From assembly GCA_910578285.1 (NCBI GenBank), contig CAJTQL010000007.1:34204-98203 (forward strand): a stretch of 64,000 bases of DNA. Direction: 5' to 3'. This document shows positions 9,360-18,669 of the stretch, one piece after another. Made by a program: the position numbers and the translations under genes. The stretch's first letter is position 1; each line of letters begins with the position of its first letter. This DNA comes from an uncultured Helicobacteraceae bacterium. Lineage in GTDB: Bacteria; Campylobacterota; Campylobacteria; Campylobacterales; Helicobacteraceae. The notes below the pieces were generated by a model that saw only the letters and a list, made by a program, of their open reading frames with translations, was not told the DNA's origin and made no database searches.

Positions 9360-9878
9360 ATGGATAATGCAAAGTTTGCACGACTGGGGCGCATTTTGGA
9401 GTTGTTGCACAAAGGAGAAAGCCTATCAATTAAAGAATTGAGCGAAGAATTTGGCGTCAGCGAACGTACTTTGCAACGCGATATTTATCAACGTTTGGGC
9501 GATAGAGTCATCAAAATCAATGGTACTTTTCAGCTCACACAAAAAGAAAAACATCAAAGTCGCGATGCGATGATTATGCAGATTGTGCGTGAAGTCTGCC
9601 AAGAAATGGGTGAAGAATTTGCTTCGCGAATCGATAAGATTTTTGCGCTTGCACAAACAGCGCCCAAACAACAGCCAAATATATCTCACATTCCCAATTC
9701 GGCTCCTATGCTTAAGATCACCTATTGTCTTGCCAACAACACATATAAAATACGTCTCGTGCCACAAGCCATTCTTTTTTATGACAATCAATATTGGTTA
9801 CAAGGCGTGAGTGATCAAGGTGCGGAGAAAATCCCACTTGTGGCAATCTCTAAAATGAAGTCCATTAAAGCTAAATAA
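9360..9878 (+). CDS. HTH/WYL-domain transcriptional regulator
   Basis: This 172-residue protein has an N-terminal winged-helix of the DeoR/HTH_11 kind (about 8-60, containing S-I-K-E-L-S-E-E-F-G-V-S-E-R-T-L-Q-R-D). A C-terminal segment (about 118-170) with F-Y-D-N-Q-Y-W-L-Q-G-V resembles the start of a WYL ligand-sensing domain. It is shorter than full WYL regulators. Its ATG immediately follows the TGA of the DUF2156 gene, so the two are cotranscribed. Its target is unknown; the gene cluster starting 120 bases downstream is one possibility. Confidence 0.7.
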   Translation: MDNAKFARLGRILELLHKGESLSIKELSEEFGVSERTLQRDIYQRLGDRVIKINGTFQLTQKEKHQSRDAMIMQIVREVCQEMGEEFASRIDKIFALAQTAPKQQPNISHIPNSAPMLKITYCLANNTYKIRLVPQAILFYDNQYWLQGVSDQGAEKIPLVAISKMKSIKAK

Positions 9879-9972
9879 TCATTTGCCTGAATAGTATGAT
9901 GAGTATTTTCTATACATTGTTTTTCGTATCGCCCATTTTTTGCTAATTTTTTTGTCATCATAGCCTTTTTGT

Positions 9973-9978
9973 TATAAT
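9973..9978 (+). promoter_or_regulatory. Candidate -10 box before the cts-like operon
   Basis: A perfect TATAAT in an AT-rich gap of 120 bases, 21 bases before the ATG of the first gene of the transformation cluster. AAAGGG at 9988-9993 serves as RBS. Confidence 0.5.
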
Positions 9979-9998
9979 ATATAAATAAAAGGGCAGAA

Positions 9999-11174
9999 AT
10001 GAAACATAAGACTCCTATTTTTTATGAGGCGCATCAAAAAAAATTTTTAGATACAAACACTAAAGAGATTCAAAAGATAAAGTTTTTTACGCCCATAATC
10101 GCTATCATGCCTGCCGAGTCTTTTTATGTTGCACATTTGAATGAAACACAAAACGATTCAGAATCGTTCGCGCATGCTTTGTTGCAACTCAATCTCGATG
10201 GTAGCGAGGAATATTTTTTTGCGCGCCCAAATCCAAAAGTGGGCTATATCTACCCACAATCTCTTTTGTGCCACGAGATTATGGAGCTCCAAAGGCATTC
10301 GTTTGCCTCATTGGTTGCTGTCCCTTGTGTCGCGATTCTACCAGCGTTTGTGCCTAGCGATGTGCCCACACTCGTTGTTTGGGCGGGAGAGGACAATTTT
10401 GTCGCTATAGTTTTTGAAGGATTGGTACGTTTTTTTCAGGCGCTCAAGCCCGATGATTCCATTGCTGCAATCCTTGCAAATCTGATTCCTGTGCTCAATT
10501 TTCATCAGCTTTTTCCGCAGCGTGTTTTGAGTACGATTCAAAATGATGCCATAGCTGATTTTTGCACTACAAGCGGAATCGAGATGACACTTATCGAGGC
10601 TTGTTTTTGCAGTGAAAAAAGCATGGAATTTGTGCAGCAAAACCCACAAATATGTTGGGTTGAAGATTCAAAGATTGAATGCACATTTTTTAGCAGGCTC
10701 ATACTTTTAGCGCTTTTTGTTTGTTTTGCTGTTTTGGCGATTCCTCTGTGGGAATATTGGGGTGCATATTGGCACTATCAGACTCAAGAACCCCAAGAAT
10801 CTAGCGAAAAAAGTGGGGTAGATGTCGATAGATTCTATATTCGAAGTCTCCTTGTAGATTCGGATTTTCCCCTAGAATCTCTTGATGATTCTTGGTGGCA
10901 TAAACTCTACGAAATCAATCATTTTGACATGCAATATTTAAGTCAAATACTCTTAAATTTTACAAGTCATGACATCTTGCAAGGCGTGAATATCCAAAAA
11001 GTAAAAATGGATTATGCCTCAAGGATTCTGCAGTTTGAATTGAGTGCTGTTGATTATGGAATGCTTGTTGCAGCACTGGAGCGATTGAAGCAAATCCATG
11101 CCAAACCTATTTCCGTCAATCAAACGCAAAAACTGAATGGATATTATCTTGTTCATATTGGAATTGTGCTATGA
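9999..11174 (+). CDS. Bitopic inner-membrane protein of a transformation/type II-like apparatus (CtsX-like by position)
   Basis: This is a 391-residue protein with a large N-terminal domain lacking a signal peptide, one clear membrane span at about 232-254 and a C-terminal periplasmic region of about 135 residues. That is the layout of PilM/PilN-like or GspL-like components that connect a cytoplasmic ATPase to the membrane platform. It heads a run with two-to-four-base overlaps into genes for a PilN/O-like protein, secretin, GspE and GspF. Campylobacter has the competence set ctsR/D/P/X/E/F; CtsX is of similar size and topology as I recall. I cannot show homology from the sequence alone. Confidence 0.55.
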   Translation: MKHKTPIFYEAHQKKFLDTNTKEIQKIKFFTPIIAIMPAESFYVAHLNETQNDSESFAHALLQLNLDGSEEYFFARPNPKVGYIYPQSLLCHEIMELQRHSFASLVAVPCVAILPAFVPSDVPTLVVWAGEDNFVAIVFEGLVRFFQALKPDDSIAAILANLIPVLNFHQLFPQRVLSTIQNDAIADFCTTSGIEMTLIEACFCSEKSMEFVQQNPQICWVEDSKIECTFFSRLILLALFVCFAVLAIPLWEYWGAYWHYQTQEPQESSEKSGVDVDRFYIRSLLVDSDFPLESLDDSWWHKLYEINHFDMQYLSQILLNFTSHDILQGVNIQKVKMDYASRILQFELSAVDYGMLVAALERLKQIHAKPISVNQTQKLNGYYLVHIGIVL

Positions 11175-12043
11175 AGTTTTTGCATTTTATCTTTGGAATC
11201 ATGCAGCGAATTGAGCATTATTTGGCTGCAAAAAGCACGAGCGAACGAACAATTATTTTTATTTTATCTGGACTATGTATAGGCGTTTTATCATGGAGAT
11301 TTATTGTTCCAACGATAGAAGAATATACAAAGGATTTTTATAGATTAAGCGATTTGCGTAAGGCAGATTGGCAAAGCGTAATAGAGCAGGAAACATATTT
11401 GCAACACTTCAAAAACAAGCAAGTTGCATTAGAAATGTTGACAGAACAAATCCAAGAAAGTTATGTTGAAATTGAACAAACACAGAGGATATGGCAGGAT
11501 ATTTTGGGAGAAATTTCTAAGATTATTGTGGATACAGATAGGATTCCCAAAGAGATTCAAACAATAAATGATGGAAATAGCTTGATTCTCAAAGGAAATG
11601 CAGAATGGTTATCTTTATTAGAGCTTATTAATTTGTTAGAGCGAAACATTGTCTTTTTGCAGGTTGATTTGATTGAATATGTGCAGAATCTCGAGGAATT
11701 AAATTATGAATTAAAAATTAGCAATCCTATCAAAACATTTGAAACAATTGGGCGAAATGAAGATGAGATTCTAAGATTTTTGGACAACTTATCGTATATA
11801 CGAACGTCTGCGCCAAAAATTGAATTTCCAAAAGTTTTGACTGCCCCACAACAAACAGCAGAGAATCCATCGATTGTCGTTCAGGCTTTTATGCTTAATC
11901 ATGCAAAAATCAATGGAGAATGGTTTGTTGTTGGTGAACATAAAAATGGGATTCGATTGATTGGAATCGAAAAATGTGGCGTGATGCTCGAAAAGGCGCA
12001 GCAGAAAGTGTGCATTGATATTGATATTTCAAGGAAAAAGTGA
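11171..12043 (+). CDS. Bitopic PilN/PilO- or CtsR-like protein of the transformation cluster
   Basis: This 290-residue protein has one N-terminal membrane span (about 25-48), then a helical region (about 60-110) and a mixed periplasmic domain. This is the topology of PilN/PilO/GspM stalk proteins and of Campylobacter CtsR. It overlaps its upstream neighbour by four bases and the secretin by one base (TGATG). The role in bridging inner-membrane platform and secretin is inferred from topology and position; no diagnostic motif is visible. Codon use is noticeably AT-richer than the flagellar genes to the left. Confidence 0.55.
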   Translation: MKFLHFIFGIMQRIEHYLAAKSTSERTIIFILSGLCIGVLSWRFIVPTIEEYTKDFYRLSDLRKADWQSVIEQETYLQHFKNKQVALEMLTEQIQESYVEIEQTQRIWQDILGEISKIIVDTDRIPKEIQTINDGNSLILKGNAEWLSLLELINLLERNIVFLQVDLIEYVQNLEELNYELKISNPIKTFETIGRNEDEILRFLDNLSYIRTSAPKIEFPKVLTAPQQTAENPSIVVQAFMLNHAKINGEWFVVGEHKNGIRLIGIEKCGVMLEKAQQKVCIDIDISRKK

Positions 12044-13503
12044 TGAATAAATGGTTTTTAGGATTTTTGCTAGCAACTGCAATTGCATGCCCCATCACTA
12101 TTGTCAGCAATGGTGAAGTTTCCTTGGAAGAGCTTCTTGTTAAATTGAGTCTCGAGTGCAAAATGAATATTATTGTTAAGGATTCCTATTCTACACAACG
12201 CATTAAAGAAATCTTCCCCATTCTACACCTTTCGCAGATACCCATTCAGGATAGCATGGAGGTTTTGCTTCATGAAAATGGGCTTTTTTATGAAATAGAA
12301 GATTCTGTATTGCGGATTTTTGGAACAAAAACGCAAGTCTTTCAAATCCATTATGTTGCAACAGAACGAAGTGGCGTAAGCAGTACAGAGGTATCAATTA
12401 GTCGTAATGATGGCGGAATGGGTTACCGCGCAAATAGTGGGAATGAACATGATATTTTTGAAAAAAGCGGCGGAAGTCGTTCCGGAGTCAATATTACAAC
12501 AGAAGATAAACTCAATTTTTGGAGCACAATTGCAACAGAGTTGCACCATATTATTTATCGTCCCGGTGAAACGTTGCCCATGCATGTTGCCTCGCTAGAT
12601 ACGAATGGAACTGCAAGAACATCGAATATTATTATCAATAAAGCTGCAGGATTAATTACGGTTACAGGGACGAAATCACAATTAGAACGCGTTACAAATT
12701 ATTTGGATATTTTGCAAAATTCTTTAACGCGACAAGTCATGATTGACCTTTCGATTTTGACAATTACTCATAATAATACGCATACAACAGGAATCGATTG
12801 GAATCAGCTCTATTCGCTCCAAAATTTTAGCACAATTCCACAAACAGATAGCGCACAAAATGGCTTTATGCAGTTAAGCAATGGAGAGTTTAGTTATTCT
12901 CTCAATCTTTTTCCACAGAATATTACTCTAAATAGAATCGTAGAGTTTTTAAGTCAATATGGTGAAGTCAGCACATTATCCAACCCTAAATTGCTTACAC
13001 TAAATAATCAGCCTGCCATGATAAGTGTGGGTGATGTGATTCGTTACCGCAAAAACACGGTATTTCAAAGCAGTGCAAATACGACAACAAATACCAATAC
13101 AGACACAGAATATCCTTCTGTTTTTGCGGGTGTTTTGCTCGATATTACGCCTTCCATTTTTGAAAATAATCTTATGCTAAAAATCAATCCTTCAATCACG
13201 AGTTTAAAGGGGCGCGAGATTCAAAATGCGGCGCAAGCATTGGATTCTCCGCCAAATCTAAGCGCAAATCAGCTTTCGTCTATTGTTTATGTGAGCAATG
13301 GCAAGAAAATTGTGATTGGTGGATTAATCCGCAAAAGTTCCAACGTAGAATCTTCAGGCATTCCTATTCTTATGGATATTCCTTTATTGAGCTATCTTTT
13401 TTCTTATAAACAAGAGATTCAAAATACCATAGAAATGGTCATTGTCATTACGCCTTATATTGTTAATATTGATAATATAGATTCTATGGAGGAAAGTCAA
13501 TGA
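12043..13503 (+). CDS. Outer-membrane secretin of the transformation/type II-like system (CtsD/GspD/PilQ family)
   Basis: The 486-residue protein starts with a signal peptide (1-18). It then has a short N-domain region (about 60-240, with an N1-like L-I-T-V-T-G-T-K-S-Q-L-E-R-V) and the C-terminal secretin domain. Secretin hallmarks are T-L-S-N-P-K-L-L-T-L-N-N-Q (about 315) and the final G-I-P-I-L-M-D-I-P-L-L-S-Y-L-F with I-T-P-Y-I-V (about 440-475). Secretins form the outer-membrane channel for DNA uptake or protein release. It is compact compared with GspD (about 650). It overlaps both neighbours. Confidence 0.88.
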   Translation: MNKWFLGFLLATAIACPITIVSNGEVSLEELLVKLSLECKMNIIVKDSYSTQRIKEIFPILHLSQIPIQDSMEVLLHENGLFYEIEDSVLRIFGTKTQVFQIHYVATERSGVSSTEVSISRNDGGMGYRANSGNEHDIFEKSGGSRSGVNITTEDKLNFWSTIATELHHIIYRPGETLPMHVASLDTNGTARTSNIIINKAAGLITVTGTKSQLERVTNYLDILQNSLTRQVMIDLSILTITHNNTHTTGIDWNQLYSLQNFSTIPQTDSAQNGFMQLSNGEFSYSLNLFPQNITLNRIVEFLSQYGEVSTLSNPKLLTLNNQPAMISVGDVIRYRKNTVFQSSANTTTNTNTDTEYPSVFAGVLLDITPSIFENNLMLKINPSITSLKGREIQNAAQALDSPPNLSANQLSSIVYVSNGKKIVIGGLIRKSSNVESSGIPILMDIPLLSYLFSYKQEIQNTIEMVIVITPYIVNIDNIDSMEESQ

Positions 13504-15053
13504 AACATATTGATTGGGAAGAATGTTATAAAAAATGCCTCGATGGCTCGATGAAGCCTGAAGATATAGAATGCCCTCTTGATGAAGTTTTGCGCAATCT
13601 TGCACAGATTGCAAAATTGCCCCATATCGAGCTGCAGCCAGAAGAAATTGATACAACTTTGTTGCGCTCCTTTTCTGTTTTTAATGCGACAAAATTTTCA
13701 ACTCTGCCGCTGAAATCTGACGATGCTAAAATCCATTTTGCTTCGCTCAATCCTTTTAATCCACTTATGCGCCATAGTCTCCAAAATATTTTTGGGACTA
13801 AAGAATATTCTTTCTGTTTTGCTTCGCCACAATCTTTTGCATTTGTACTCGAATGGGTGAGTGTCGAGGCAAAAGCATTGTTGCTGCAAGCGGCATTGCT
13901 AGAAGAACATAAAGCCCCAATCCAAGATTCCACAACTTTGCAAAGTTTTGTGGCATTATTGCTCGAAGAATCGTTGCGATTATGTGCGAGTGATGTGCAT
14001 ATCGAATCAAGAGATTATACATCGATTCGCATGCGAATCGATGGCTGCCTTATCGAAAGATTTTGCTTTGATTTTGCATTATTTGCACCGCTTTCTTCAC
14101 AACTAAAACTGATTTCTAAGCTCGATATTTCTGAAAAACGCAAGGGGCAAGATGGGCGATTTTCTTTATCACTTTTTCCAAAAATAGATTTTAGAATCTC
14201 GACAATCCCAATTGCAGGTGGAGAATCGATTGTGATACGAATCCTCGATAATTCACGGCAGAAATTGACGCTCAATCAATTAGGATTTGCATTGGATTCC
14301 ATAGAAATCTTGCGGCGAACAATCCAAAAAACACATGGAATTTTGTTTATTACAGGACCAACAGGAAGTGGCAAATCAACGACTTTATATGCGTTGTTGC
14401 AGCTTTGCGACAAAGAACGACAAAAAATCATCACTATCGAAGACCCGATTGAATACGAAATGCAAGGAATCACGCAAGTGATGCTCAATAATAAAATCAA
14501 TTTTGGTTTTTCAGAGGTTTTGCGCAATATTTTGCGTCAAGACCCAGATATTCTGATGATTGGCGAGGTGCGAGACCAAGAAACTTTGCAGCTAGCGTTT
14601 CAGGCTTCACTCACAGGACATCTCGTGCTTTGCACTCTACATACAAATGACGCGCTCGAAAGTATCACCCGTCTTTTGGATATGGGAATCGAACCCTACT
14701 TTCTTGCCTCTGCCTTGTTGCTCGTTGTCTCACAGCGGCTTGTGCCAAAACTTTGCCCATATTGTCGCGAATCATATTCGATAGATTATGAAGATTCTAA
14801 CACGACTTTTTATCGTTCCAAAGGCTGTGTGCGGTGCTATGGGCGTGGATTTTTGGGGCGAGAGTTGCTCTATGAAATCCTTCCAGTTACAAAAAATCTA
14901 AAAGAAGCATTGCATCAGAAAGCCACTCAAGGAGAACTTTTAAAAATTGCTAAAAATACAGGTTTTGTGCGTATGGTTGAGCAGGGTTTGACAAAGGCAA
15001 AATCAGGGGTGATTACACTTGAAATTTTACATGGAATCCAGAATGACTTTTGA
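13500..15053 (+). CDS. GspE/PilB-type assembly ATPase (CtsE-like)
   Basis: This is a 517-residue cytoplasmic ATPase. It carries Walker A T-G-P-T-G-S-G-K-S-T-T (about 284-294), the Asp box I-T-I-E-D-P-I-E-Y, Walker B D-P-D-I-L-M-I-G-E-V-R-D and the His box T-G-H-L-V-L-C-T-L-H-T-N-D. A zinc-binding C-x2-C...C-x2-C element (about 421-444) completes the set of a type II/type IV pilus assembly ATPase. It probably powers pseudopilus extension for DNA uptake. No PilT-like retraction ATPase is present in the window. Confidence 0.92.
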   Translation: MKHIDWEECYKKCLDGSMKPEDIECPLDEVLRNLAQIAKLPHIELQPEEIDTTLLRSFSVFNATKFSTLPLKSDDAKIHFASLNPFNPLMRHSLQNIFGTKEYSFCFASPQSFAFVLEWVSVEAKALLLQAALLEEHKAPIQDSTTLQSFVALLLEESLRLCASDVHIESRDYTSIRMRIDGCLIERFCFDFALFAPLSSQLKLISKLDISEKRKGQDGRFSLSLFPKIDFRISTIPIAGGESIVIRILDNSRQKLTLNQLGFALDSIEILRRTIQKTHGILFITGPTGSGKSTTLYALLQLCDKERQKIITIEDPIEYEMQGITQVMLNNKINFGFSEVLRNILRQDPDILMIGEVRDQETLQLAFQASLTGHLVLCTLHTNDALESITRLLDMGIEPYFLASALLLVVSQRLVPKLCPYCRESYSIDYEDSNTTFYRSKGCVRCYGRGFLGRELLYEILPVTKNLKEALHQKATQGELLKIAKNTGFVRMVEQGLTKAKSGVITLEILHGIQNDF

Positions 15054-16242
15054 GATTGTTTATAGTCAAAATAATGTTTTACACACCACAGAATTTCAGG
15101 CAGAAAGTCGTGAAAGTGCTATCCAACATTTTAAACAAAATCAAAATATCCAACTCATAAAAATCACACAGATTGCGACAAAAAGAAGCTCGCTTTTTTG
15201 CAAAACTTTGAGTACAAAAGAGCTTTCTATTGTATTCTATCAATTTGCCATTCTCTTAAATGCTGCTATTCCACTGCGCAATCTGCTCGAGAGTCTTGCG
15301 CAATATCCTCACCCTAAAGTTCAGGCAATGTTTGCGCATGTCTTGCGTGCTGTACAAAATGGGCAACAGCTGTGTGATGGATTTGCGCCTTTTCGCAAAG
15401 AGCTTGGCATTGGAATTGAGCTCATCGCCTTAGGAGAAAAAAGCGGAAATCTGCCCCAAACTCTGCTGCTTTTTGTTGATTTTTTGCGCAACAAAGAGCA
15501 AAATCAAAAGCGCCTTTTAGGCGCGCTTGCCTATCCCATTTTTTTGTTCATTGCAATTATTGGTGCGCTGTTTATCATTATCGGATTTCTATTGCCCCAA
15601 TTTGAAAGCCTATTTATGAGTTTTAATAAACAACTTCCTCCGCTTACGCAATTCCTTTTTTCCTTGCAGATTCTCATAACACCTCTTTTTTTGACAGGCT
15701 ATGCCATAAGTTCTTGCGCAATCCTATTTTTTTGGGTTTTGTTGCGTCAAAATGAAACATTGAATCGAAGCTTTGACGCATTCTTGTTGCGGATTCCATT
15801 TATAGGAAATCTTTTACGCGCGCAACATCTATTCTTTTATTTTTCGACAATGAAGATTCTATTTGCCGCGGGCTTTGTGCTCGATAATGTTCTTGACCTT
15901 TGCACAAAAACATGCGCAAATAGTGCTTTACGTGCGCAGCTTGCAACAATTCCAACTTATCTCAAGCAGGGGCAAACCTTGAGCGATTCGATGCAGCATG
16001 CGCGGGTGTTTACGCCCATTGTGCTTGCACTCATTGCGGCGGCGCAAAAGAGTGGCGAAATGGAAAAAATGCTCCACACAGCCGCCGAGCTCTATGGGAG
16101 CGAATCGGCGCACAAACAAACACAGCTGCTTGCACTCATCGAACCGCTTATGACTTGCCTTATGGCAGGCGTTGTGCTGCTCATCGCATTGGGCGTGTTT
16201 TTGCCTTTGTGGGAGCTGAATGCAGTTGGTACACAATGGTAG
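15043..16242 (+). CDS. GspF/PilC-type platform protein (CtsF-like)
   Basis: This is a polytopic inner-membrane platform protein of about 399 residues. It contains two GspF repeats, each a helical cytoplasmic domain followed by hydrophobic spans (about 160-195, 205-235 and 370-395), with the motif G-x-x-L/I-x-x-x-L typical of the family. The ATG at 15043 (M-T-F-E-I-V-Y-S) gives the usual start; an ATG at 15031 is also possible. It ends one base short of the convergent glmU stop. Pseudopilin genes (ctsG-like) do not follow and must lie elsewhere. Confidence 0.88.
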   Translation: MTFEIVYSQNNVLHTTEFQAESRESAIQHFKQNQNIQLIKITQIATKRSSLFCKTLSTKELSIVFYQFAILLNAAIPLRNLLESLAQYPHPKVQAMFAHVLRAVQNGQQLCDGFAPFRKELGIGIELIALGEKSGNLPQTLLLFVDFLRNKEQNQKRLLGALAYPIFLFIAIIGALFIIIGFLLPQFESLFMSFNKQLPPLTQFLFSLQILITPLFLTGYAISSCAILFFWVLLRQNETLNRSFDAFLLRIPFIGNLLRAQHLFFYFSTMKILFAAGFVLDNVLDLCTKTCANSALRAQLATIPTYLKQGQTLSDSMQHARVFTPIVLALIAAAQKSGEMEKMLHTAAELYGSESAHKQTQLLALIEPLMTCLMAGVVLLIALGVFLPLWELNAVGTQW

Positions 16243-16243
16243 G

Positions 16244-17794
16244 CTAGCGTCCCCCGCCCACGAAATGCAGCAGCTCAAGCTCATCACCCTCTTTGGGCAC
16301 GTGGCTACTCCATTGGTCTTTTTTGAGCACCTCTCCATTGAGTGCAATTGCAACAACTTTAGAATCCACGCCTAATTTGCGCAAAATACCCTGTACATGC
16401 AAGCCTTTTTCCACACTCTGCCATTGTCCATTAATTTTGAGTTGTGTTTGCGCTTTGGTTTCTGTGCTGGCTGCTGCTGTAGGCTGCTGCCAAATTCCAT
16501 TGAAAAAACGTTCATAGAATCCATCAATGTTTGCCTGCGGTGTGCGCGAGATACCAAGTGCACCATTTGGAATATCTTTGGTAATCGTGCTACCTGCTGC
16601 AATCACAATACAATCACCAATATTCACCGGTGCGACAAGCTGCGTATCGCTGCCGATAAACACATCTTTGCCAATTTTTGTGTGATGTTTTTCCTTGCCA
16701 TCATAATTGCAAGTAATCACACCCGCGCCAATGTTGCTGCCACTGCCAATCTCGCAATCGCCCAAATAACTCAAATGCCCTGCCTTTACGCCATGCAAAA
16801 TCGCTTTTTTGGTTTCAACAAAATTTCCAATATGGGCTTTGGTGATCATACTCTGTGGGCGAATATGTGCAAAAGGTCCCACATCGCTACATACAATCTT
16901 GCTCTCTTCAATCACGCTATGCGCCTTAATGTGTGCGTCTTCAAGCATGCATGCACCAAGAATCTGCACGCCACTTTCAAGCTCGCATTCACCGCTAAAT
17001 TGCGCACGCGAATCGATATAGATTGTGTGAGGTAGGTGCATGCGCACCCCCGCTTTTTGCCAATGCGTGCGGATTTTATGCAGCATTATTTCTTCGGCAA
17101 TGTTTAAATCCATCTTGGTATTGACGCCCTTAAAGTTTTCCTCGTTCACAATGAGCGAAACAAGGTCTTTAGAATCGGCGAGCAGAGAATGAATGATGTC
17201 CGTCAGATAATATTCTTTTTGCGCATTATCGTTTGTAATCTTTGGCAGATATGCATGCAAAATGGACAATGGAAAGAGATAGACGCCGGCATTGACGGTC
17301 GTGATTTGTTTTTGCAGCGCTGTTGCGTCCTTTTCTTCGACAATGCCGATGATTTTTGTGCCATTTAAAATCACGCGCCCATAGCCGCTGCCATCGTCTA
17401 GCTCGAGAATACTCATCACGGTCGATTCTGCGCCAAACTCGAGAAATTGTTGCAGCTCTTCAGCGCGCACAAGCGGCATATCGCCATTGAGGACAAGCAG
17501 GCTTTCATGCTTTGGTGTGTATTGTTGCAAAAATGAGGCAATCGCCCCACCCGTGCCGGGGAGATTATGGTGGTCTTGACGCACGCAGCGCACGCCAATA
17601 AATGAATCGCGCACCATTTTTTCGACTTTGTCAGCATGATGAAAGACAACAACACTCACATCATCGCTGATTTTTTGCGCTTCGTTGATGCTATAATAGA
17701 GCATCTCACGTCCACAAAGCTTGTGCAAGACTTTGGGCATGCTCGAATGCATGCGGCTTCCTGCACCTGCTGCCAAAACCACAACAGAACACAT
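16244..17794 (-). CDS. glmU: GlmU (UDP-GlcNAc pyrophosphorylase / GlcN-1-P acetyltransferase) with C-terminal ThiS domain
   Basis: GlmU makes UDP-N-acetylglucosamine for peptidoglycan and LPS. The N-terminal uridylyltransferase has L-A-A-G-x-G-S-R-M (7-15) and L-N-G-D-M-P-L. The left-handed beta-helix acetyltransferase (about 245-430) includes C-N-Y-D-G-K-E-K-H-H-T. The protein is 516 residues against about 430-460 usually. After an Ala/Thr/Gln linker, residues 452-516 form a complete ThiS-like ubiquitin fold: V-A-I-A-L-N-G-E-V, W near its centre, E-G-D-E-L-E-L-L-H-F-V-G-G-G. It ends G-G-G-R, one Arg beyond the Gly-Gly that ThiS needs. No internal start codon opens the ThiS part (Leu codon CTC there), so it is a genuine in-frame fusion. 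RBS AAGGAG precedes the start. Confidence 0.92.
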   Translation of the reverse strand: MCSVVVLAAGAGSRMHSSMPKVLHKLCGREMLYYSINEAQKISDDVSVVVFHHADKVEKMVRDSFIGVRCVRQDHHNLPGTGGAIASFLQQYTPKHESLLVLNGDMPLVRAEELQQFLEFGAESTVMSILELDDGSGYGRVILNGTKIIGIVEEKDATALQKQITTVNAGVYLFPLSILHAYLPKITNDNAQKEYYLTDIIHSLLADSKDLVSLIVNEENFKGVNTKMDLNIAEEIMLHKIRTHWQKAGVRMHLPHTIYIDSRAQFSGECELESGVQILGACMLEDAHIKAHSVIEESKIVCSDVGPFAHIRPQSMITKAHIGNFVETKKAILHGVKAGHLSYLGDCEIGSGSNIGAGVITCNYDGKEKHHTKIGKDVFIGSDTQLVAPVNIGDCIVIAAGSTITKDIPNGALGISRTPQANIDGFYERFFNGIWQQPTAAASTETKAQTQLKINGQWQSVEKGLHVQGILRKLGVDSKVVAIALNGEVLKKDQWSSHVPKEGDELELLHFVGGGR

Positions 17795-17850
17795 TTCTTG
17801 CTCCTTTATTTGCTGTAAGGCTTTTTAGATAATTTTAACACAAAATCCTA

Positions 17851-17856
17851 TATAAT
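17851..17856 (+). promoter_or_regulatory. Candidate -10 box of the motAB operon
   Basis: TATAAT lies 36 bases before the motA ATG in the 97-base divergent gap between glmU and motA. AGGAGG at 17881-17886 is the RBS. Confidence 0.45.
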
Positions 17857-17891
17857 TGCTGTTTTGTGTAGTTAAGGCACAGGAGGAATCT

Positions 17892-18659
17892 ATGGATTTA
17901 GCGTCAGTCATTGGTATGGTCGCCGTATGGGTGCTGCTTGGGGCAGCGATGTTGCAAGGAGCGGGGATTGGTCCTTATATCGATATTCCGTCTGTTCTAA
18001 TTACCTTCGGTGGTTCGATTGCTGCTTTGATGATTTCCTACAAAATGGAACATATCAAAGGATTCGTAAAATTCTTCTTGCTTGCGTTCAAGCCTGCTCA
18101 AGAATTTGATGTTCCTGCGCTTGTCAAAAAATTGGTGGATTACTCCACACAAGCGCGCCGAGACGGAATCCTCTCGCTCGAACAAAGTGCAAACCAAGAA
18201 GAAAATGACTTCTTGCGCAAAGGCTTAGGAATGGCGATTGATGGTGGAGAAGCAGACACAATCCGTGAACTTCTTGAGCTTGATATGGACCAAGCTTTGG
18301 GGCGACATAAAGAAAATGCTGGAATTTTTGCAACTTGGGGTGCGCTATCTGGTGGTTATGGAATGCTTGGGACACTCATTGGGCTTGTGGCGATGCTTTT
18401 GAATATGTCCGACCCAAGCGCGATTGGTCCTGCGATGGCGGTGGCGCTGATTACAACTTTCTATGGTTCCTTGATTGGGAATGTTTTGGGCTCTCCTATT
18501 AACAATATCCTTATCATTCGCGCTAATGACGAAGCGCTTGTGCAGCAGCTCATCATCGAAGGCATTATGTCGATTCAACGTGGCGACAACCCACGGACAC
18601 TCGAGCAAAAGCTACTTTCATTTTTGCCGCCTTCACAGCGCGTGAGCCAATTTGAATAA
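17892..18659 (+). CDS. motA: Flagellar motor stator protein MotA
   Basis: MotA forms the proton-driven stator with MotB in the inner membrane. The 255-residue protein starts M-D-L-A-S-V-I-G-M, with spans near 4-24, 30-50, 150-172 and 180-205, and a cytoplasmic loop between spans 2 and 3 containing the conserved charged torque region. G-G-Y-G-M-L-G-T-L-I-G-L is the characteristic third-span motif. I chose the ATG at 17892 after AGGAGG over the longer upstream frame. motB follows after ten bases. Confidence 0.95.
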   Translation: MDLASVIGMVAVWVLLGAAMLQGAGIGPYIDIPSVLITFGGSIAALMISYKMEHIKGFVKFFLLAFKPAQEFDVPALVKKLVDYSTQARRDGILSLEQSANQEENDFLRKGLGMAIDGGEADTIRELLELDMDQALGRHKENAGIFATWGALSGGYGMLGTLIGLVAMLLNMSDPSAIGPAMAVALITTFYGSLIGNVLGSPINNILIIRANDEALVQQLIIEGIMSIQRGDNPRTLEQKLLSFLPPSQRVSQFE

Positions 18660-18669
18660 GGACACATAA

